A stretch of DNA of 64,000 nt from Bacteroidota bacterium (lineage in GTDB: Bacteria; Bacteroidota; Bacteroidia; B-17B0; Aurantibacillaceae), in contig JAFLBH010000002.1 of the NCBI GenBank assembly GCA_017303905.1, forward strand, positions 248,001-312,000, read 5' to 3'. Below are positions 1 to 8,808 of this stretch, piece by piece. The position numbers were made by a program, and so were the translations under genes. Under the pieces are notes generated by a model. That model ran no database searches and had not been told where the DNA came from. It worked only from the letters and a program-made list of their open reading frames with translations. Each line of letters opens with the position of its first letter. Position 1 is the stretch's first letter.

Positions 1-2083
1 ATTTATACTTCTTGGTTTTAGGATCATTACCCATAAACTTCACTTGTATCTTATCCCCTTCTTTTAAAACACCTTCTAATGTATCTAAACGTTTCCAGTC
101 TACTTCACTAATGTGCAATAAACCTTCTTTGCCAGGTAAAAATTCAACAAAGGCACCATAAGGCATAATTGTTTTTACTGTAGCGTCGTATACTTCTCCT
201 TCTTCCGGCATTGCTACAATTCCTTTAATGCGCGTTAATGCAGCAGTAATGGATTCAAGGTTCTCACCAAAAATTTCAACTACACCCATTTTCTCTACTT
301 CAGTAATGCTGATAGATGTACCTGTAGCTTTTTGCATCTCCTGAATCACTTTTCCACCAGGACCGATAATTGCGCCAATGAATTCACCCGGCACTTCAAT
401 CTTAGTAAAGCGAGGTGCGTGTGCTTTATAATCCGCACGTGGTTCAGTCATGGTTTTCATCATCTCACCCATAATGTGTAAGCGACCTTCTTTTGCCTGG
501 ATTAAAGCTTCGCGCATTACTTCATATGGTAATCCGTTTACTTTTAAATCCATTTGCACAGCTGTAATACCATCCTTGGTACCACACACTTTAAAATCCA
601 TATCACCTAAATGATCTTCATCACCTAAGATATCCGACAATACAACATAATTGTTTTTATCGTCAGTGATTAATCCCATGGCAATACCAGATACCGGTTT
701 CTTGATTTTTACACCAGCATCCATTAAAGCTAAAGTACCGGCACAAACTGTAGCCATACTACTTGAACCGTTACTCTCTAAAATATCAGAAACTACGCGA
801 ATGGTATATCCTGAATCTGTAGGAATCACTTTGCTTAATGCACGTTGTGCTAAGTTACCGTGACCAACTTCACGACGGCCCGGACCACGATTTGGTTTTG
901 CTTCACCGGTTGAAAAACCAGGGAAGTTATAATGCAACATAAAACGTAATTCATCTTGCATAAAAGCGGCATCAATCATTAATGCGTCTTTAGGTGTACC
1001 TAATGTTACAGTGGTTAAAGATTGAGTCTCTCCACGTGTAAATACAGCGCTACCGTGAGCTGCAGGTAAATAACCTACTTCACTCCAAATCGGACGAATC
1101 TGATTTGTTTTACGACCATCCAAACGAATCTTTGTATCCAATGCAGCCTTACGCACCGCATGGTATTCAACTTCGTGATAATATTTCTCAATTAAAGCTT
1201 TTTTCTCTGCTAATTCTTCTTCTGTGAAAGTTGCCTTGAATTCTTCTAATACAGCTTTAAACGCTTCCTTGCGCTTGTTTTTATCAGGATTAGCCATTTT
1301 AGCTACGTTATACACTTTGTCGTAAGTAGCGGCCTTTACTTTTTCTTTTAATTCAAGATCGTTTACTTCATGGCAGTATTCACGTTTTGGTTTTAATCCC
1401 GCTTTTGCTGCGAATTCATTGATAGCTTTAATTTGTACTTTAATGGCAGTGTGTGCAAACTGAATCGCTTCTAACATTTCGTCTTCGCTAATCTCGCTCA
1501 TTTCACCTTCCACCATTACAATATCCTTATCAGATGCTGCAATAATCATATCGATGGTAGACTTTTCTAAATCATCCACGTTAGGATTAAGAACTAATTT
1601 ACCGTCAATTTTTCCTACGCGAACTTCTGAGATAGGTCCGTTGAACGGAATATCAGATACAGCCACTGCAGCAGAAGCAGCTAAACCTACTAATGCATCC
1701 GGCATTGTTTTACGATCAGAAGAAATTAAAGACAACATGATTTGAGTATCGGCATGATAATCTTCAGGGAATAAAGGACGCATAGCGCGGTCAACGATAC
1801 GGCTAATCAATACTTCATAATCTGAAAGTTTAGCTTCACGACGGAAGAAGCCTCCGGGAAATCTTCCGGCAGCTGCAAATTTTTCTTGATAATCTACGGT
1901 TAAAGGTAAAAAGTCAACGCCTTCCTTTGCTTCTTTAGAGCTTACTACGGTAGCTAAAATCATGGTATCACCCAATTTTACGACTACAGCGCCATCGGCT
2001 TGTTTTGCTAATTTACCTGTTTCTAATGTTACGATTCGGCCATCGCCTAAGTCGAAACTGTGTTGTGTTCCTATTTGTGACAT
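1..2083 (-). CDS. pnp: Polyribonucleotide nucleotidyltransferase (PNPase), 3' end cut by window edge
   Basis: Phosphorolytic 3'-5' exoribonuclease of mRNA turnover. The start is ATG at 2083 (protein begins [10 protein letters not shown]). About 694 residues are visible, and reading continues without a stop to position 1. The domain order fits the family: two RNase PH cores (the second contains the RGETQ and GDMDFKV motifs), then a KH domain with the IGPGGK loop (near positions 350-375) and an S1 domain still in progress at the edge ([10 protein letters not shown]). Only the last few tens of residues should be missing. It lies 127 nt downstream of rpsO on the same strand, the classical rpsO-pnp order. 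No TAnnTTTG box is visible between them, so co-transcription is likely, with a hairpin in the gap. Confidence 0.97.
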   Translation of the reverse strand, partial: MSQIGTQHSFDLGDGRIVTLETGKLAKQADGAVVVKLGDTMILATVVSSKEAKEGVDFLPLTVDYQEKFAAAGRFPGGFFRREAKLSDYEVLISRIVDRAMRPLFPEDYHADTQIMLSLISSDRKTMPDALVGLAASAAVAVSDIPFNGPISEVRVGKIDGKLVLNPNVDDLEKSTIDMIIAASDKDIVMVEGEMSEISEDEMLEAIQFAHTAIKVQIKAINEFAAKAGLKPKREYCHEVNDLELKEKVKAATYDKVYNVAKMANPDKNKRKEAFKAVLEEFKATFTEEELAEKKALIEKYYHEVEYHAVRKAALDTKIRLDGRKTNQIRPIWSEVGYLPAAHGSAVFTRGETQSLTTVTLGTPKDALMIDAAFMQDELRFMLHYNFPGFSTGEAKPNRGPGRREVGHGNLAQRALSKVIPTDSGYTIRVVSDILESNGSSSMATVCAGTLALMDAGVKIKKPVSGIAMGLITDDKNNYVVLSDILGDEDHLGDMDFKVCGTKDGITAVQMDLKVNGLPYEVMREALIQAKEGRLHIMGEMMKTMTEPRADYKAHAPRFTKIEVPGEFIGAIIGPGGKVIQEMQKATGTSISITEVEKMGVVEIFGENLESITAALTRIKGIVAMPEEGEVYDATVKTIMPYGAFVEFLPGKEGLLHISEVDWKRLDTLEGVLKEGDKIQVKFMGNDPKTKKYK

Positions 2084-2157
2084 GTTTCTGTTTTTGTGTT
2101 CCGGCGTTTCCGGAACGGATTTATATTTATTTTATTCTTTTGCCTATTAATAAGAAA

Positions 2158-2183
2158 GGCATTCCGAATATCTTCGAAATGCC
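2158..2183 (-). terminator. Hairpin between rpsO and pnp (attenuator or processing site)
   Basis: On the minus strand, directly after the rpsO stop, a stem of six pairs (ggcatt with aatgcc), one mismatch and four more pairs closes a tetraloop, followed by a U-rich CUUUCUUA stretch. A second hairpin (gttccgg with ccggaac, 2098-2116) lies just before the pnp start. The placement resembles the terminator and processing hairpins known in other rpsO-pnp operons. Its function here is inferred. Confidence 0.4.
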
Positions 2184-2210
2184 CCCCTCCAATAAATCAT
2201 ATTCGTAAGA

Positions 2211-2480
2211 TTACTTACGGATATCTAATGTTTTAATAATCGCACGGTAGCGATTGATATCAGTTTTCTTTAAATAGTCTAATAAAGCACGACGCTTACC
2301 TACTAAGTTTAAAAGAGAACGTTGAGTTCCGAAATCTTTCTTATTGCTTTTTAAATGACCTGTTAAGTGATCAATACGTTGAGTAAACAACGCGATTTGA
2401 GATTCTGCGCTTCCTGTGTTTTTTTCGCTTCCACCGTGTTTTTTAAACACTTGCTTTTTTGCTTCTGATGTAAGATACAT
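2211..2480 (-). CDS. rpsO: 30S ribosomal protein S15
   Basis: Small-subunit protein that binds 16S rRNA early in 30S assembly. The 89-residue length matches the family exactly, with the typical core GSAESQIALFTQRI, the HLKSNKKDFGTQRSL segment and GKRRALLDYLK. ATG at 2480 is preceded by an AAAAGGA-like stretch. A TAnnTTTG box lies about 30 nt upstream. Followed by pnp on the same strand. Confidence 0.98.
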   Translation of the reverse strand: MYLTSEAKKQVFKKHGGSEKNTGSAESQIALFTQRIDHLTGHLKSNKKDFGTQRSLLNLVGKRRALLDYLKKTDINRYRAIIKTLDIRK

Positions 2481-2510
2481 ATTACTATCCTTTTGTTTTA
2501 ATTAGAGGGG

Positions 2511-2518
2511 CAAATATA
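2511..2518 (-). promoter_or_regulatory. Bacteroidota -7 box (TATATTTG) upstream of rpsO
   Basis: Minus-strand TATATTTG matches the TAnnTTTG consensus of the Bacteroidota primary sigma factor. It would place the transcript start near 2505, about 25 nt before the rpsO ATG. No convincing TTG -33 element is seen at the usual spacing. Confidence 0.55.
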
Positions 2519-2705
2519 ACACATATATTTAAAGAAATAAAATGTTTTTTAGAGGGATTTTGAATTAAATTAGTGCTTCAAAATTAATTCATCATTTTAA
2601 TTGATTATTTTAACTAATTGATTTTTATACATTTACATGATTAATTTCAAAGTCATTAAACCTTTAATCAAAATCTCCATCCAATAAAAAACAAAAACCT
2701 AAAAA

Positions 2706-3671
2706 ATGAAAACCAACAAAATTATCTACGCTCTTTCCCTGATTGTATTATCAGGTTCATTAGTATTTACTTCTTGTAAGAAGAAAAAAGCTTTTAAAAA
2801 TGAAGACGGACAGGCTTCTGCCGATAACCGTTCGGTTCAAGGCGAAAACGACGCTGCTATTAGTGACGTGAATAATGTGATCGCTGATAACTCTTTATTA
2901 CATGGTAAACTGGCAGGCGGACAAAGCGTGAGCAGTGTTTTAGGAACACCTTGCGGCTTAACTGTTGATACCAATGGTTTGTACATGGGACGTGTTACTT
3001 TAAACTATAACGGAACTACTTGCAGCAACCGTACACGTACCGGTTCTATTCGTTTAACCATTTTAAATTATGGCAGTGGTGTTAGATGGAAAACAGTTGG
3101 TGCTGTTTTACAAGTGGAATATTTAGGGTATAAAGTTACCCGTGCTTCCGATGGAAAAAGCATTGAGTTAAACGGTACTCAAAATGTAACCAATAACTCA
3201 GGTGGAACTTGGTTTGATTTGATTTTCTTAGGACAAGCTAACCTTTCTCACCAAGTAACAGGTACTAACTTAAAAGTTACTTTCGACGGTTCAAGCACTG
3301 CAACTTATAATATTCACCGTAAGTTCACTTACACTTATTCAAACTTAATTATTACTTGCGTTGGTGAAGGTATCGGTACCCACAATAGCATTAATCAATT
3401 AGAAAACTACGGTACAACTCGCGATGGTGATGGTTTTACCAGCCAGGTTGTAACGCCGGTTGTTTGGAACACAACTTGTGGCGCTTGGGCTCCAATTCAA
3501 GGTGAAGTAAACATTAAAGTGGATGATAAAGCTTTCGATTTAAAATGCTTATTCGGTGTGGATCAAAACGGAAACTCAGTTACTGTTGGCGCAAATCAAT
3601 GTCCTTACGGTATGAAAGTTGAATGGACTTACAAAAAGAAAACGAATAAAAAGATTTTCGGTTACCTATAA
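2706..3671 (+). CDS. Putative lipoprotein, unknown function
   Basis: 321 residues. The N-terminus has a lysine-rich start, a hydrophobic stretch and a lipobox-like end (SLVFTSC), with Cys followed by KKKK, so a lipid-anchored periplasmic or surface protein is expected. The rest is Ser/Thr/Asn/Gly-rich with many alternating beta-type stretches and a few cysteines. I recognise no catalytic motif or named family. It stands alone between rpsO, which is divergent, and argS, and is closed by a strong terminator. Confidence 0.75.
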   Translation: MKTNKIIYALSLIVLSGSLVFTSCKKKKAFKNEDGQASADNRSVQGENDAAISDVNNVIADNSLLHGKLAGGQSVSSVLGTPCGLTVDTNGLYMGRVTLNYNGTTCSNRTRTGSIRLTILNYGSGVRWKTVGAVLQVEYLGYKVTRASDGKSIELNGTQNVTNNSGGTWFDLIFLGQANLSHQVTGTNLKVTFDGSSTATYNIHRKFTYTYSNLIITCVGEGIGTHNSINQLENYGTTRDGDGFTSQVVTPVVWNTTCGAWAPIQGEVNIKVDDKAFDLKCLFGVDQNGNSVTVGANQCPYGMKVEWTYKKKTNKKIFGYL

Positions 3672-3692
3672 TAATTAAACAACTACTAAGGG

Positions 3693-3719
3693 AGCCCTCG
3701 CAAATGCGGGGGCTTTTTT
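3693..3719 (+). terminator. Rho-independent terminator after the lipoprotein gene
   Basis: Nine-pair stem (3693-3701 with 3706-3714, one G-U pair), AAAT loop, then a run of T. It sits 21 nt after the lipoprotein stop and just before the argS promoter. Confidence 0.88.
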
Positions 3720-3720
3720 A

Positions 3721-3750
3721 TTGTATAAACCCTGGGCTTTATTACCTTTG
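3721..3750 (+). promoter_or_regulatory. argS promoter: TTG -33 and TACCTTTG -7
   Basis: TTG at 3721-3723 and TACCTTTG at 3743-3750 are separated by 19 nt, matching the Bacteroidota promoter layout. The start codon ATG at 3757 lies 7 nt after the -7 box, so the transcript should begin at or very near the start codon (a leaderless or nearly leaderless mRNA). The in-frame TTG that would extend argS upstream is therefore probably the -33 element and not a start. Confidence 0.7.
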
Positions 3751-3756
3751 CACTCT

Positions 3757-5541
3757 ATGTTAGCGCACAGCTTATTAAATAAAGCCATTCAGGAAGCTTT
3801 AAGTAAAGTTTATTCCATTTCAGTGAATGAATCTGAAATCACACTTCAAAAAACCCGCAAGGAATTTGAAGGCGATTTTACCTTGGTTACTTTCCCCTAC
3901 ATAAAAGCAACTAAGCAAAGTCCGGAACAAGTTGGCGAGGCTCTCGGAAAATTCTTAACCGAAAACAATAAAAATATTACCAAATACAATGTTGTAAAAG
4001 GTTTCTTAAACTTAAGTTTGAGTAATGATTTTTGGTTAGGCTTTTTTAACTCTGAAAGTTCAGTATCCAATTATGGTTTTAAAAAAGAAGGCACCAGCGG
4101 AAAAACCATTATGCTGGAATATTCTTCTCCCAATACCAATAAGCCATTGCATCTCGGACACATCCGTAATAATCTCTTAGGTTATTCGGTGGCAGAAATT
4201 TTAAAAACACAAGGACATAAAGTAATAAAAGCCAATTTGGTGAACGACCGCGGTGTGCATATTTGCAAGAGTATGCTGGCCTGGAAAAAATTTGGTAACG
4301 GCGAAACACCACAATCAAGCGGCATGAAGGGCGATCATTTGGTGGGGAAATATTATGTTGCGTTTGACAAAGCTTATAAAAAGGAAATTGAAGAATTAGT
4401 TTCCGGCGGTAAAACAAAAGAAGAGGCCGAAAAGCAAGCTCCTTTGATGTTGGAAGTTCAGGAAATGCTCCGCAAATGGGAAGCCGGCGATAAAGAAACA
4501 ATTGATTTGTGGAAGATGATGAATGGCTGGGTGTACGATGGATTTGCGAAGACCTACTCTACTCTTGGTGTGAATTTCGATAAGATGTATTACGAAAGTA
4601 ATACCTACGTATTAGGAAAAGAAATCATTCAGGAAGGCTTAGCTAAAAAAGTATTTTACAAAAAAGATAACGGCAGCGTAGCCATTGATTTAAGCGCGGA
4701 AGGTTTAGACGAAAAAATTGTTTTGCGCAGCGACGGAACATCAGTGTATATTACCCAGGATATTGGAACTGCCATTGAGCGTTTTAAAGAATTCCCGCAA
4801 TTAAATCAATTGATTTATACTGTAGGAAACGAACAAGATTATCACTTCAAAGTATTATTTAAAATATTAGAGAAGTTAGGCTACAACTGGGCAAAAGAAT
4901 GTTATCATTTATCCTATGGTATGGTTGAATTACCCGAAGGAAAAATGAAGAGCCGTGAAGGTACGGTTGTGGATGCTGATGATTTACTGGATGAAATGTT
5001 TAGTACCGCCGAGCAAACTACCAAGGAGCTCGGAAAGGTAGAAGGTTTTTCAGATGATGAATTAAAAACTTTATACCATACCATTGGTTCCGGCGCTTTA
5101 AAATATTTTATGCTGAAAGTTGATCCGAAAAAGAAAATGCTTTTCGATCCGAAGGAGAGTATCGACTTTAACGGACATACCGGTCCGTTTATTCAGTACA
5201 CTTATGCGCGTATTCAATCGGTATTATCCAAAGCTGGACAAATTCCTGCGGCAGCGGATGCAAGTGTTACGTTAAACGAATTGGAAAGAGAATTGATAAA
5301 ACTGATGTACGAATTCCCTTCTGTATTGGAAGAAAGTGCTAAAGCTTATAATCCTTCTTTAATCGCTAATTATGTATACGAATTAACCAAAAGCTTCAAT
5401 CGTTTTTATCATGATTACAGTATTTTGAAAGAAGAAAATGAAAAGGTAAAGCAAATGCGTGTCATGTTAGCGAAACAATGTTCAGACATAATCAAAAACG
5501 GAATGAAATTATTGGGAATTGAAGTACCAAACAGAATGTAA
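3757..5541 (+). CDS. argS: Arginyl-tRNA synthetase
   Basis: Class I synthetase charging tRNA-Arg, 594 residues from ATG 3757. Seen in order: the N-terminal Arg-tRNA synthetase additional domain, a HIGH-type motif (NKPLHLGHIRNN), the catalytic core, a KMSK-like MKSREGTVV motif, and the C-terminal anticodon-binding DALR domain containing YNPSLIANYVYELTKSFNRFYHD. A longer reading from TTG 3721 would add 12 residues but uses the promoter -33 element as its start, so I reject it. It is followed by a palindromic repeat and hisS. Confidence 0.97.
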   Translation: MLAHSLLNKAIQEALSKVYSISVNESEITLQKTRKEFEGDFTLVTFPYIKATKQSPEQVGEALGKFLTENNKNITKYNVVKGFLNLSLSNDFWLGFFNSESSVSNYGFKKEGTSGKTIMLEYSSPNTNKPLHLGHIRNNLLGYSVAEILKTQGHKVIKANLVNDRGVHICKSMLAWKKFGNGETPQSSGMKGDHLVGKYYVAFDKAYKKEIEELVSGGKTKEEAEKQAPLMLEVQEMLRKWEAGDKETIDLWKMMNGWVYDGFAKTYSTLGVNFDKMYYESNTYVLGKEIIQEGLAKKVFYKKDNGSVAIDLSAEGLDEKIVLRSDGTSVYITQDIGTAIERFKEFPQLNQLIYTVGNEQDYHFKVLFKILEKLGYNWAKECYHLSYGMVELPEGKMKSREGTVVDADDLLDEMFSTAEQTTKELGKVEGFSDDELKTLYHTIGSGALKYFMLKVDPKKKMLFDPKESIDFNGHTGPFIQYTYARIQSVLSKAGQIPAAADASVTLNELERELIKLMYEFPSVLEESAKAYNPSLIANYVYELTKSFNRFYHDYSILKEENEKVKQMRVMLAKQCSDIIKNGMKLLGIEVPNRM

Positions 5542-5548
5542 AAACACG

Positions 5549-5595
5549 ATGTCACGTTGTCCCGATAGCTATCGGGAGGAGTCGAGACGCGACAT
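5549..5595. repeat. Imperfect palindromic (REP-like) element upstream of hisS
   Basis: An 18-nt perfect palindrome (5560-5577, core cccgatagctatcggg) sits inside outer arms atgtc and gacat (5549-5553 with 5591-5595). The flank carries GTCGAGACG, related to the GTCGAGA core of the repeat after hisS. It looks like a small dispersed palindromic element. It could also terminate argS transcription, but no T-run follows. Confidence 0.55.
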
Positions 5596-5636
5596 TAAAC
5601 TATAAACTAATTACTATCAACCATAAACTATAAACT
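5596..5636. repeat. Two 13-nt direct repeats before the hisS start
   Basis: The sequence taaactataaact occurs at 5596-5608 and again at 5624-5636, ending four bases before the GTG start of hisS. The region is extremely AT-rich. A regulatory role is not evident. Confidence 0.5.
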
Positions 5637-5640
5637 TCCC

Positions 5641-7104
5641 GTGAAACCAAGCATACCAAGAGGCACCAGAGATTTCGGACCTGCAGAAATGCAGAAGAGA
5701 AATTATATTTTTTCGGTGATAAAAAAGAATTTTGAATTGTTCGGCTATCAACCTTTGGAAACACCGGCTATGGAGAATTTATCAACGTTAATGGGAAAAT
5801 ATGGTGACGAAGGAGATAAACTAATTTTTAAAATTCTAGACTCAGGCAATTACTTAGGTAATATTCCCACTGATAATGCCATTGAAATATTCAGAACTCT
5901 TTCAAAAGAAGATCAAGAAAAAGTACATTCTGTTTTTGAGCAAGAAGGAAATGATGTTTCTGGGGTTGAGATAAAGAATCTACCTGAAAAATATTCAAAT
6001 AGCATAATTAAATACATTACAGAAAAGGCCCTTCGTTACGATTTAACAGTTCCTTTTGCGCGTTATGTGGTAATGAATCAGCACAACATTACTTTTCCGT
6101 TTAAACGTTATCAAATTCAACCGGTATGGCGCGCCGATAAACCTCAAAAAGGCCGTTACCGCGAATTTTATCAATGCGATGCGGATATTATTGGCAGCGA
6201 TTCTTTAGTGAATGAATTGGATTTAATTTCTTTGATTGATATTTCATTTTCTCAGTTAAACATTCCGGTTCTTTTAAAATTCAATAACCGTAAAATTTTA
6301 ACGGCGATTGCAGAAGTAGTAAATGAAAAAGAAAAAATTGTCGACATTACAGTAGCCATTGATAAGTTAGATAAAATTGGTACAGATGGTGTAGTGAAAG
6401 AATTACAAGGAAAAGGAATAAATCAAGCTGCCATTGAGAAACTGAGTCCCCTCTTCGATTTTAAAGGCGATAACAACGATAAAGTAAATACGCTTAAGAA
6501 ATTTGTCGGTGAAAACGAAACCGGAAAAAAAGGAATTGAGGAAATTGAATACTTATTAAAAAATGCAAAGGCGTCTCACGTTAAGATTGAATTAGACATT
6601 ACCCTTGCGCGCGGATTAAATTATTACACAGGAACTATTTTCGAAGTAAAAGCGAATGCAGGAACCTTTACACCAAGTATTTTGGGTGGTGGTCGCTATG
6701 ATGATTTAACCGGTATTTTTGGCTTACCGAATATGAGCGGCGTTGGTATTTCATTTGGTATCGATCGTATTTACGATGTGATGGAAGAATTAAACTTGTA
6801 TCCTGAATCAGTCAGCAAAGTTTCTTCCACCAAATTATTATTCGCACATTTTGATGAAAGTAACCGCGACCATTGCATGCAACTCGCCTCTGAATTAAGA
6901 AAAAATTTAGTGAGCTGCGAGGTGTATCCGGATGTAACCAAAAAAGTAGCCAAGCAATTTGATTATGCCAATAAAAAAAGCATTCCGTTTGTGTGTGTGG
7001 TAGGAAGCAATGAAATGGAAAAGAAACGCTACAATTTAAAAAACATGGTGAGCGGCACGCAGGAAGAATTAAGTTTAGACGAGATTATTAATAAATTGAA
7101 ATAA
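5641..7104 (+). CDS. hisS: Histidyl-tRNA synthetase with a central insertion
   Basis: Class II synthetase for tRNA-His. The start is GTG 5641 (protein begins MKPSIPRGTRDF, the standard N-terminus). Motif 2 region (RYREFYQCDADIIG), the histidine-A sequence LARGLNYYTGTIFE and motif 3 (GVGISFGIDRI) are all present, followed by the anticodon-binding domain. At 487 residues it is somewhat longer than most HisRS. The extra length is largely a segment at about residues 77-130 between KIL and ALRYDLTVPFARYV, where most bacterial enzymes have only a short linker. The gene is bracketed by palindromic repeats. Confidence 0.96.
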   Translation: MKPSIPRGTRDFGPAEMQKRNYIFSVIKKNFELFGYQPLETPAMENLSTLMGKYGDEGDKLIFKILDSGNYLGNIPTDNAIEIFRTLSKEDQEKVHSVFEQEGNDVSGVEIKNLPEKYSNSIIKYITEKALRYDLTVPFARYVVMNQHNITFPFKRYQIQPVWRADKPQKGRYREFYQCDADIIGSDSLVNELDLISLIDISFSQLNIPVLLKFNNRKILTAIAEVVNEKEKIVDITVAIDKLDKIGTDGVVKELQGKGINQAAIEKLSPLFDFKGDNNDKVNTLKKFVGENETGKKGIEEIEYLLKNAKASHVKIELDITLARGLNYYTGTIFEVKANAGTFTPSILGGGRYDDLTGIFGLPNMSGVGISFGIDRIYDVMEELNLYPESVSKVSSTKLLFAHFDESNRDHCMQLASELRKNLVSCEVYPDVTKKVAKQFDYANKKSIPFVCVVGSNEMEKKRYNLKNMVSGTQEELSLDEIINKLK

Positions 7105-7105
7105 T

Positions 7106-7172
7106 TGTCAGGTCGAGCGAAGTCGAGACCACTAAATGCGGCTTTCACTTCTCGACTACGCTCGAAGTGACA
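7106..7172. repeat. Inverted repeat pair (REP-like) between hisS and lhgO
   Basis: tcgagcgaagtcgaga (7113-7128) and its inverted copy tctcgactacgctcga (7150-7165) differ at one position. Outer arms TGTCA (7106-7110) and TGACA (7168-7172) extend the pairing. The loop is about 21 nt. Such TCGAG-GTCGAGA palindromes are a familiar intergenic repeat type in Bacteroidota genomes. It begins 2 nt after the hisS stop and could act as its 3' hairpin. Confidence 0.7.
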
Positions 7173-7189
7173 TGTTAGTTTTTAAAACT

Positions 7190-8410
7190 ATGAGCACAAA
7201 TAAATACGATATTATCATTGTTGGCGGGGGCATCGTTGGATTAGCGACTGCTTATAAACTTTCCTTAAAAGTTCCAAATAAAACTATTTTGGTTTTAGAA
7301 AAAGAAAAGGAAGTTGCTGCCCATCAAACCGGACATAACTCGGGGGTTATTCACTCAGGTATTTATTACAAACCCGGTTCGTATAAAGCACGTAATTGTG
7401 TTTCCGGTCGCCGCGAATTAGTTCAGTTTGTGAAAGAGCACAACATACCACATGATATTTGCGGAAAAATTATTGTCGCTACGCACGAAAGTGAATTGGC
7501 ACACATGAATAAAGTATTTAATAATGGTGTAGCCAATGATGTGGAAGGGATTGAAATGATAGACACCAAACGCATTAAAGAAATTGAACCGTATTGCGAA
7601 GGTATTGCAGGTATTTGGGTTCCATGCACCGGCATTATTGATTACACCGATGTGGCCAGAAAATATGTTGAGTTAATTCACGCAAAAAATAACGGCAGTA
7701 AAGTTTTAACCGGACAAGAAGTCATCGGTTTTGAGAAGAAAGGAAATGTAACGGAAGTAAAAACAAAATCGGCAACCTACGAAGGCAGTTATATCATTAC
7801 AACCGCAGGTTTGCAAGCCGACAGGATGGCGAAGAAAGAAGGTCAGAAAAGTGACGCGGCCATTGTTGGTTTCAGAGGAGATTATTATGATTTAACGGAT
7901 AAAGGAAGAAATAAAGTAAAGAATTTAATTTATCCGGTACCAAATCCGAAATTCCCATTCTTAGGTGTGCACTTTACACGTATGATTAAAGGTGGCGTTG
8001 AATGCGGACCGAACGCCGTGTTTGTTTTTGATCGCGAAGGTTACAGTAAAACAGCATTTAGCTTAAAAGATACGGCAGAAGCATTTGGCTTTAAAGGCAC
8101 CTGGAAGTTTTTTGGTAAACATTGGAAATTTGGATTGGATGAATACAGAGGTGCATTCAGCAAAACATTTTTCTTGAAGCGTTTGAGAAAATTAATTCCG
8201 AGTTTAGAAATGGATGATATTGTTTCGGCGCGTTGCGGAATCAGAGCGATGGCATTAGGTCCGGAAGGAGAAATGCTCGATGATTTTAAAATTGAGAAGC
8301 ACGGCAATGCCATGCACGTGATAAACTCTCCATCGCCGGCGGCTACTGCATCATTAGCCTACGGAAATGAAATTGCTACCATGGCGGTAGATTATTTCAA
8401 TTTGAAATAA
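7190..8410 (+). CDS. lhgO: L-2-hydroxyglutarate oxidase (FAD-dependent)
   Basis: FAD enzyme oxidising L-2-hydroxyglutarate to 2-oxoglutarate, usually passing electrons to the membrane quinone pool. 406 residues from ATG 7190. The N-terminal dinucleotide-binding loop IIIVGGGIVGLATAYKL and the family's HQTGHNSGVIHSGIYY motif are clear, with RCGIRAMAL near the C-terminus. A longer reading from 7136 would add 18 residues that are only a translation of the inverted repeat, so I take the later ATG. No promoter box is visible. Confidence 0.93.
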   Translation: MSTNKYDIIIVGGGIVGLATAYKLSLKVPNKTILVLEKEKEVAAHQTGHNSGVIHSGIYYKPGSYKARNCVSGRRELVQFVKEHNIPHDICGKIIVATHESELAHMNKVFNNGVANDVEGIEMIDTKRIKEIEPYCEGIAGIWVPCTGIIDYTDVARKYVELIHAKNNGSKVLTGQEVIGFEKKGNVTEVKTKSATYEGSYIITTAGLQADRMAKKEGQKSDAAIVGFRGDYYDLTDKGRNKVKNLIYPVPNPKFPFLGVHFTRMIKGGVECGPNAVFVFDREGYSKTAFSLKDTAEAFGFKGTWKFFGKHWKFGLDEYRGAFSKTFFLKRLRKLIPSLEMDDIVSARCGIRAMALGPEGEMLDDFKIEKHGNAMHVINSPSPAATASLAYGNEIATMAVDYFNLK

Positions 8411-8413
8411 TAA

Positions 8414-8560
8414 TTACAGAACAATTTCTGCATTAGGGTATTTCGCTTTCCAGTTTTTTAATGACTGTTCGTTGCGAACCATAATGATTGTTCTTTTGTC
8501 GATACGAAGTTTCACAAGGTACTCTTGTTTTACTTCTTCTTTTTTACGTGTTGTTCTCAT
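8414..8560 (-). CDS. Small basic protein, 48 aa, unknown function
   Basis: Minus-strand ATG at 8560 to TAA at 8414 encodes 48 residues: MRTTRKKEEVKQEYLVKLRI, then DKRTIIMVRNEQSLKNWKAK, then YPNAEIVL. It is lysine/arginine-rich with no signal peptide. Codon usage looks like that of the neighbours, and the reading frame fills the gap between the convergent lhgO stop and the empty stretch after it. I do not recognise the family. No TAnnTTTG box is visible upstream. Probably real because of its clean composition and ending, but only comparative data can decide. Confidence 0.55.
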   Translation of the reverse strand: MRTTRKKEEVKQEYLVKLRIDKRTIIMVRNEQSLKNWKAKYPNAEIVL

Positions 8561-8756
8561 AGTCTTAAAGCGTTAAAGGTGCTTCTTATGTATAGAACGC
8601 AAAAAGCCCGCAAATGTTTCTAATTGGCAGTGTTATCATATGTTAAATATTAAAAACATTGATAATCAATATTTTAACAAAGCGCATTTCTGCCATAATA
8701 TTTGTTACAACAGACAATTTGCCGAAAGCTGACAAAGCCGCAGGTTAATTGTCGGT
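8561..8756. other. AT-rich non-coding stretch between the 48-aa gene and the efp terminator
   Basis: I see no open frame of note, no tRNA and no consensus promoter. It contains the short palindrome attgataatcaat and an overall AT-rich composition. Confidence 0.5.
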
Positions 8757-8790
8757 TAATAAAAAACCCCGAACCTGTTGGAACGGGGCT
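8757..8790 (-). terminator. Rho-independent terminator of efp
   Basis: ccccg (8767-8771) pairs with cgggg (8084-type arm at 8784-8788) across a 12-nt loop. On the minus strand the stem is followed by a run of six U. It starts about 20 nt after the efp stop. The plus strand also reads GGGGCTTTTA, so it may act in both directions. Confidence 0.75.
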
Positions 8791-8808
8791 TTTATAAGTT
8801 TGTGTTTA

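Noticed and set aside
3721..3756. Extended argS start at TTG 3721
   Set aside because: The TTG and the next bases form the -33/-7 promoter; ATG 3757 matches the family N-terminus.
4109..4501. 130-codon minus-strand frame inside argS
   Set aside because: Lies wholly inside a well-supported synthetase gene, with no plausible protein features.
7136..7189. Extended N-terminus of the L-2-hydroxyglutarate oxidase
   Set aside because: The 18 added residues are a translation of the inverted repeat; the family starts at MSTNKYDIIIVGGG.
8640..8790. Small RNA ending at the bidirectional-looking hairpin near 8767-8788
   Set aside because: No plus-strand promoter box is visible, and the hairpin is explained as the efp terminator.
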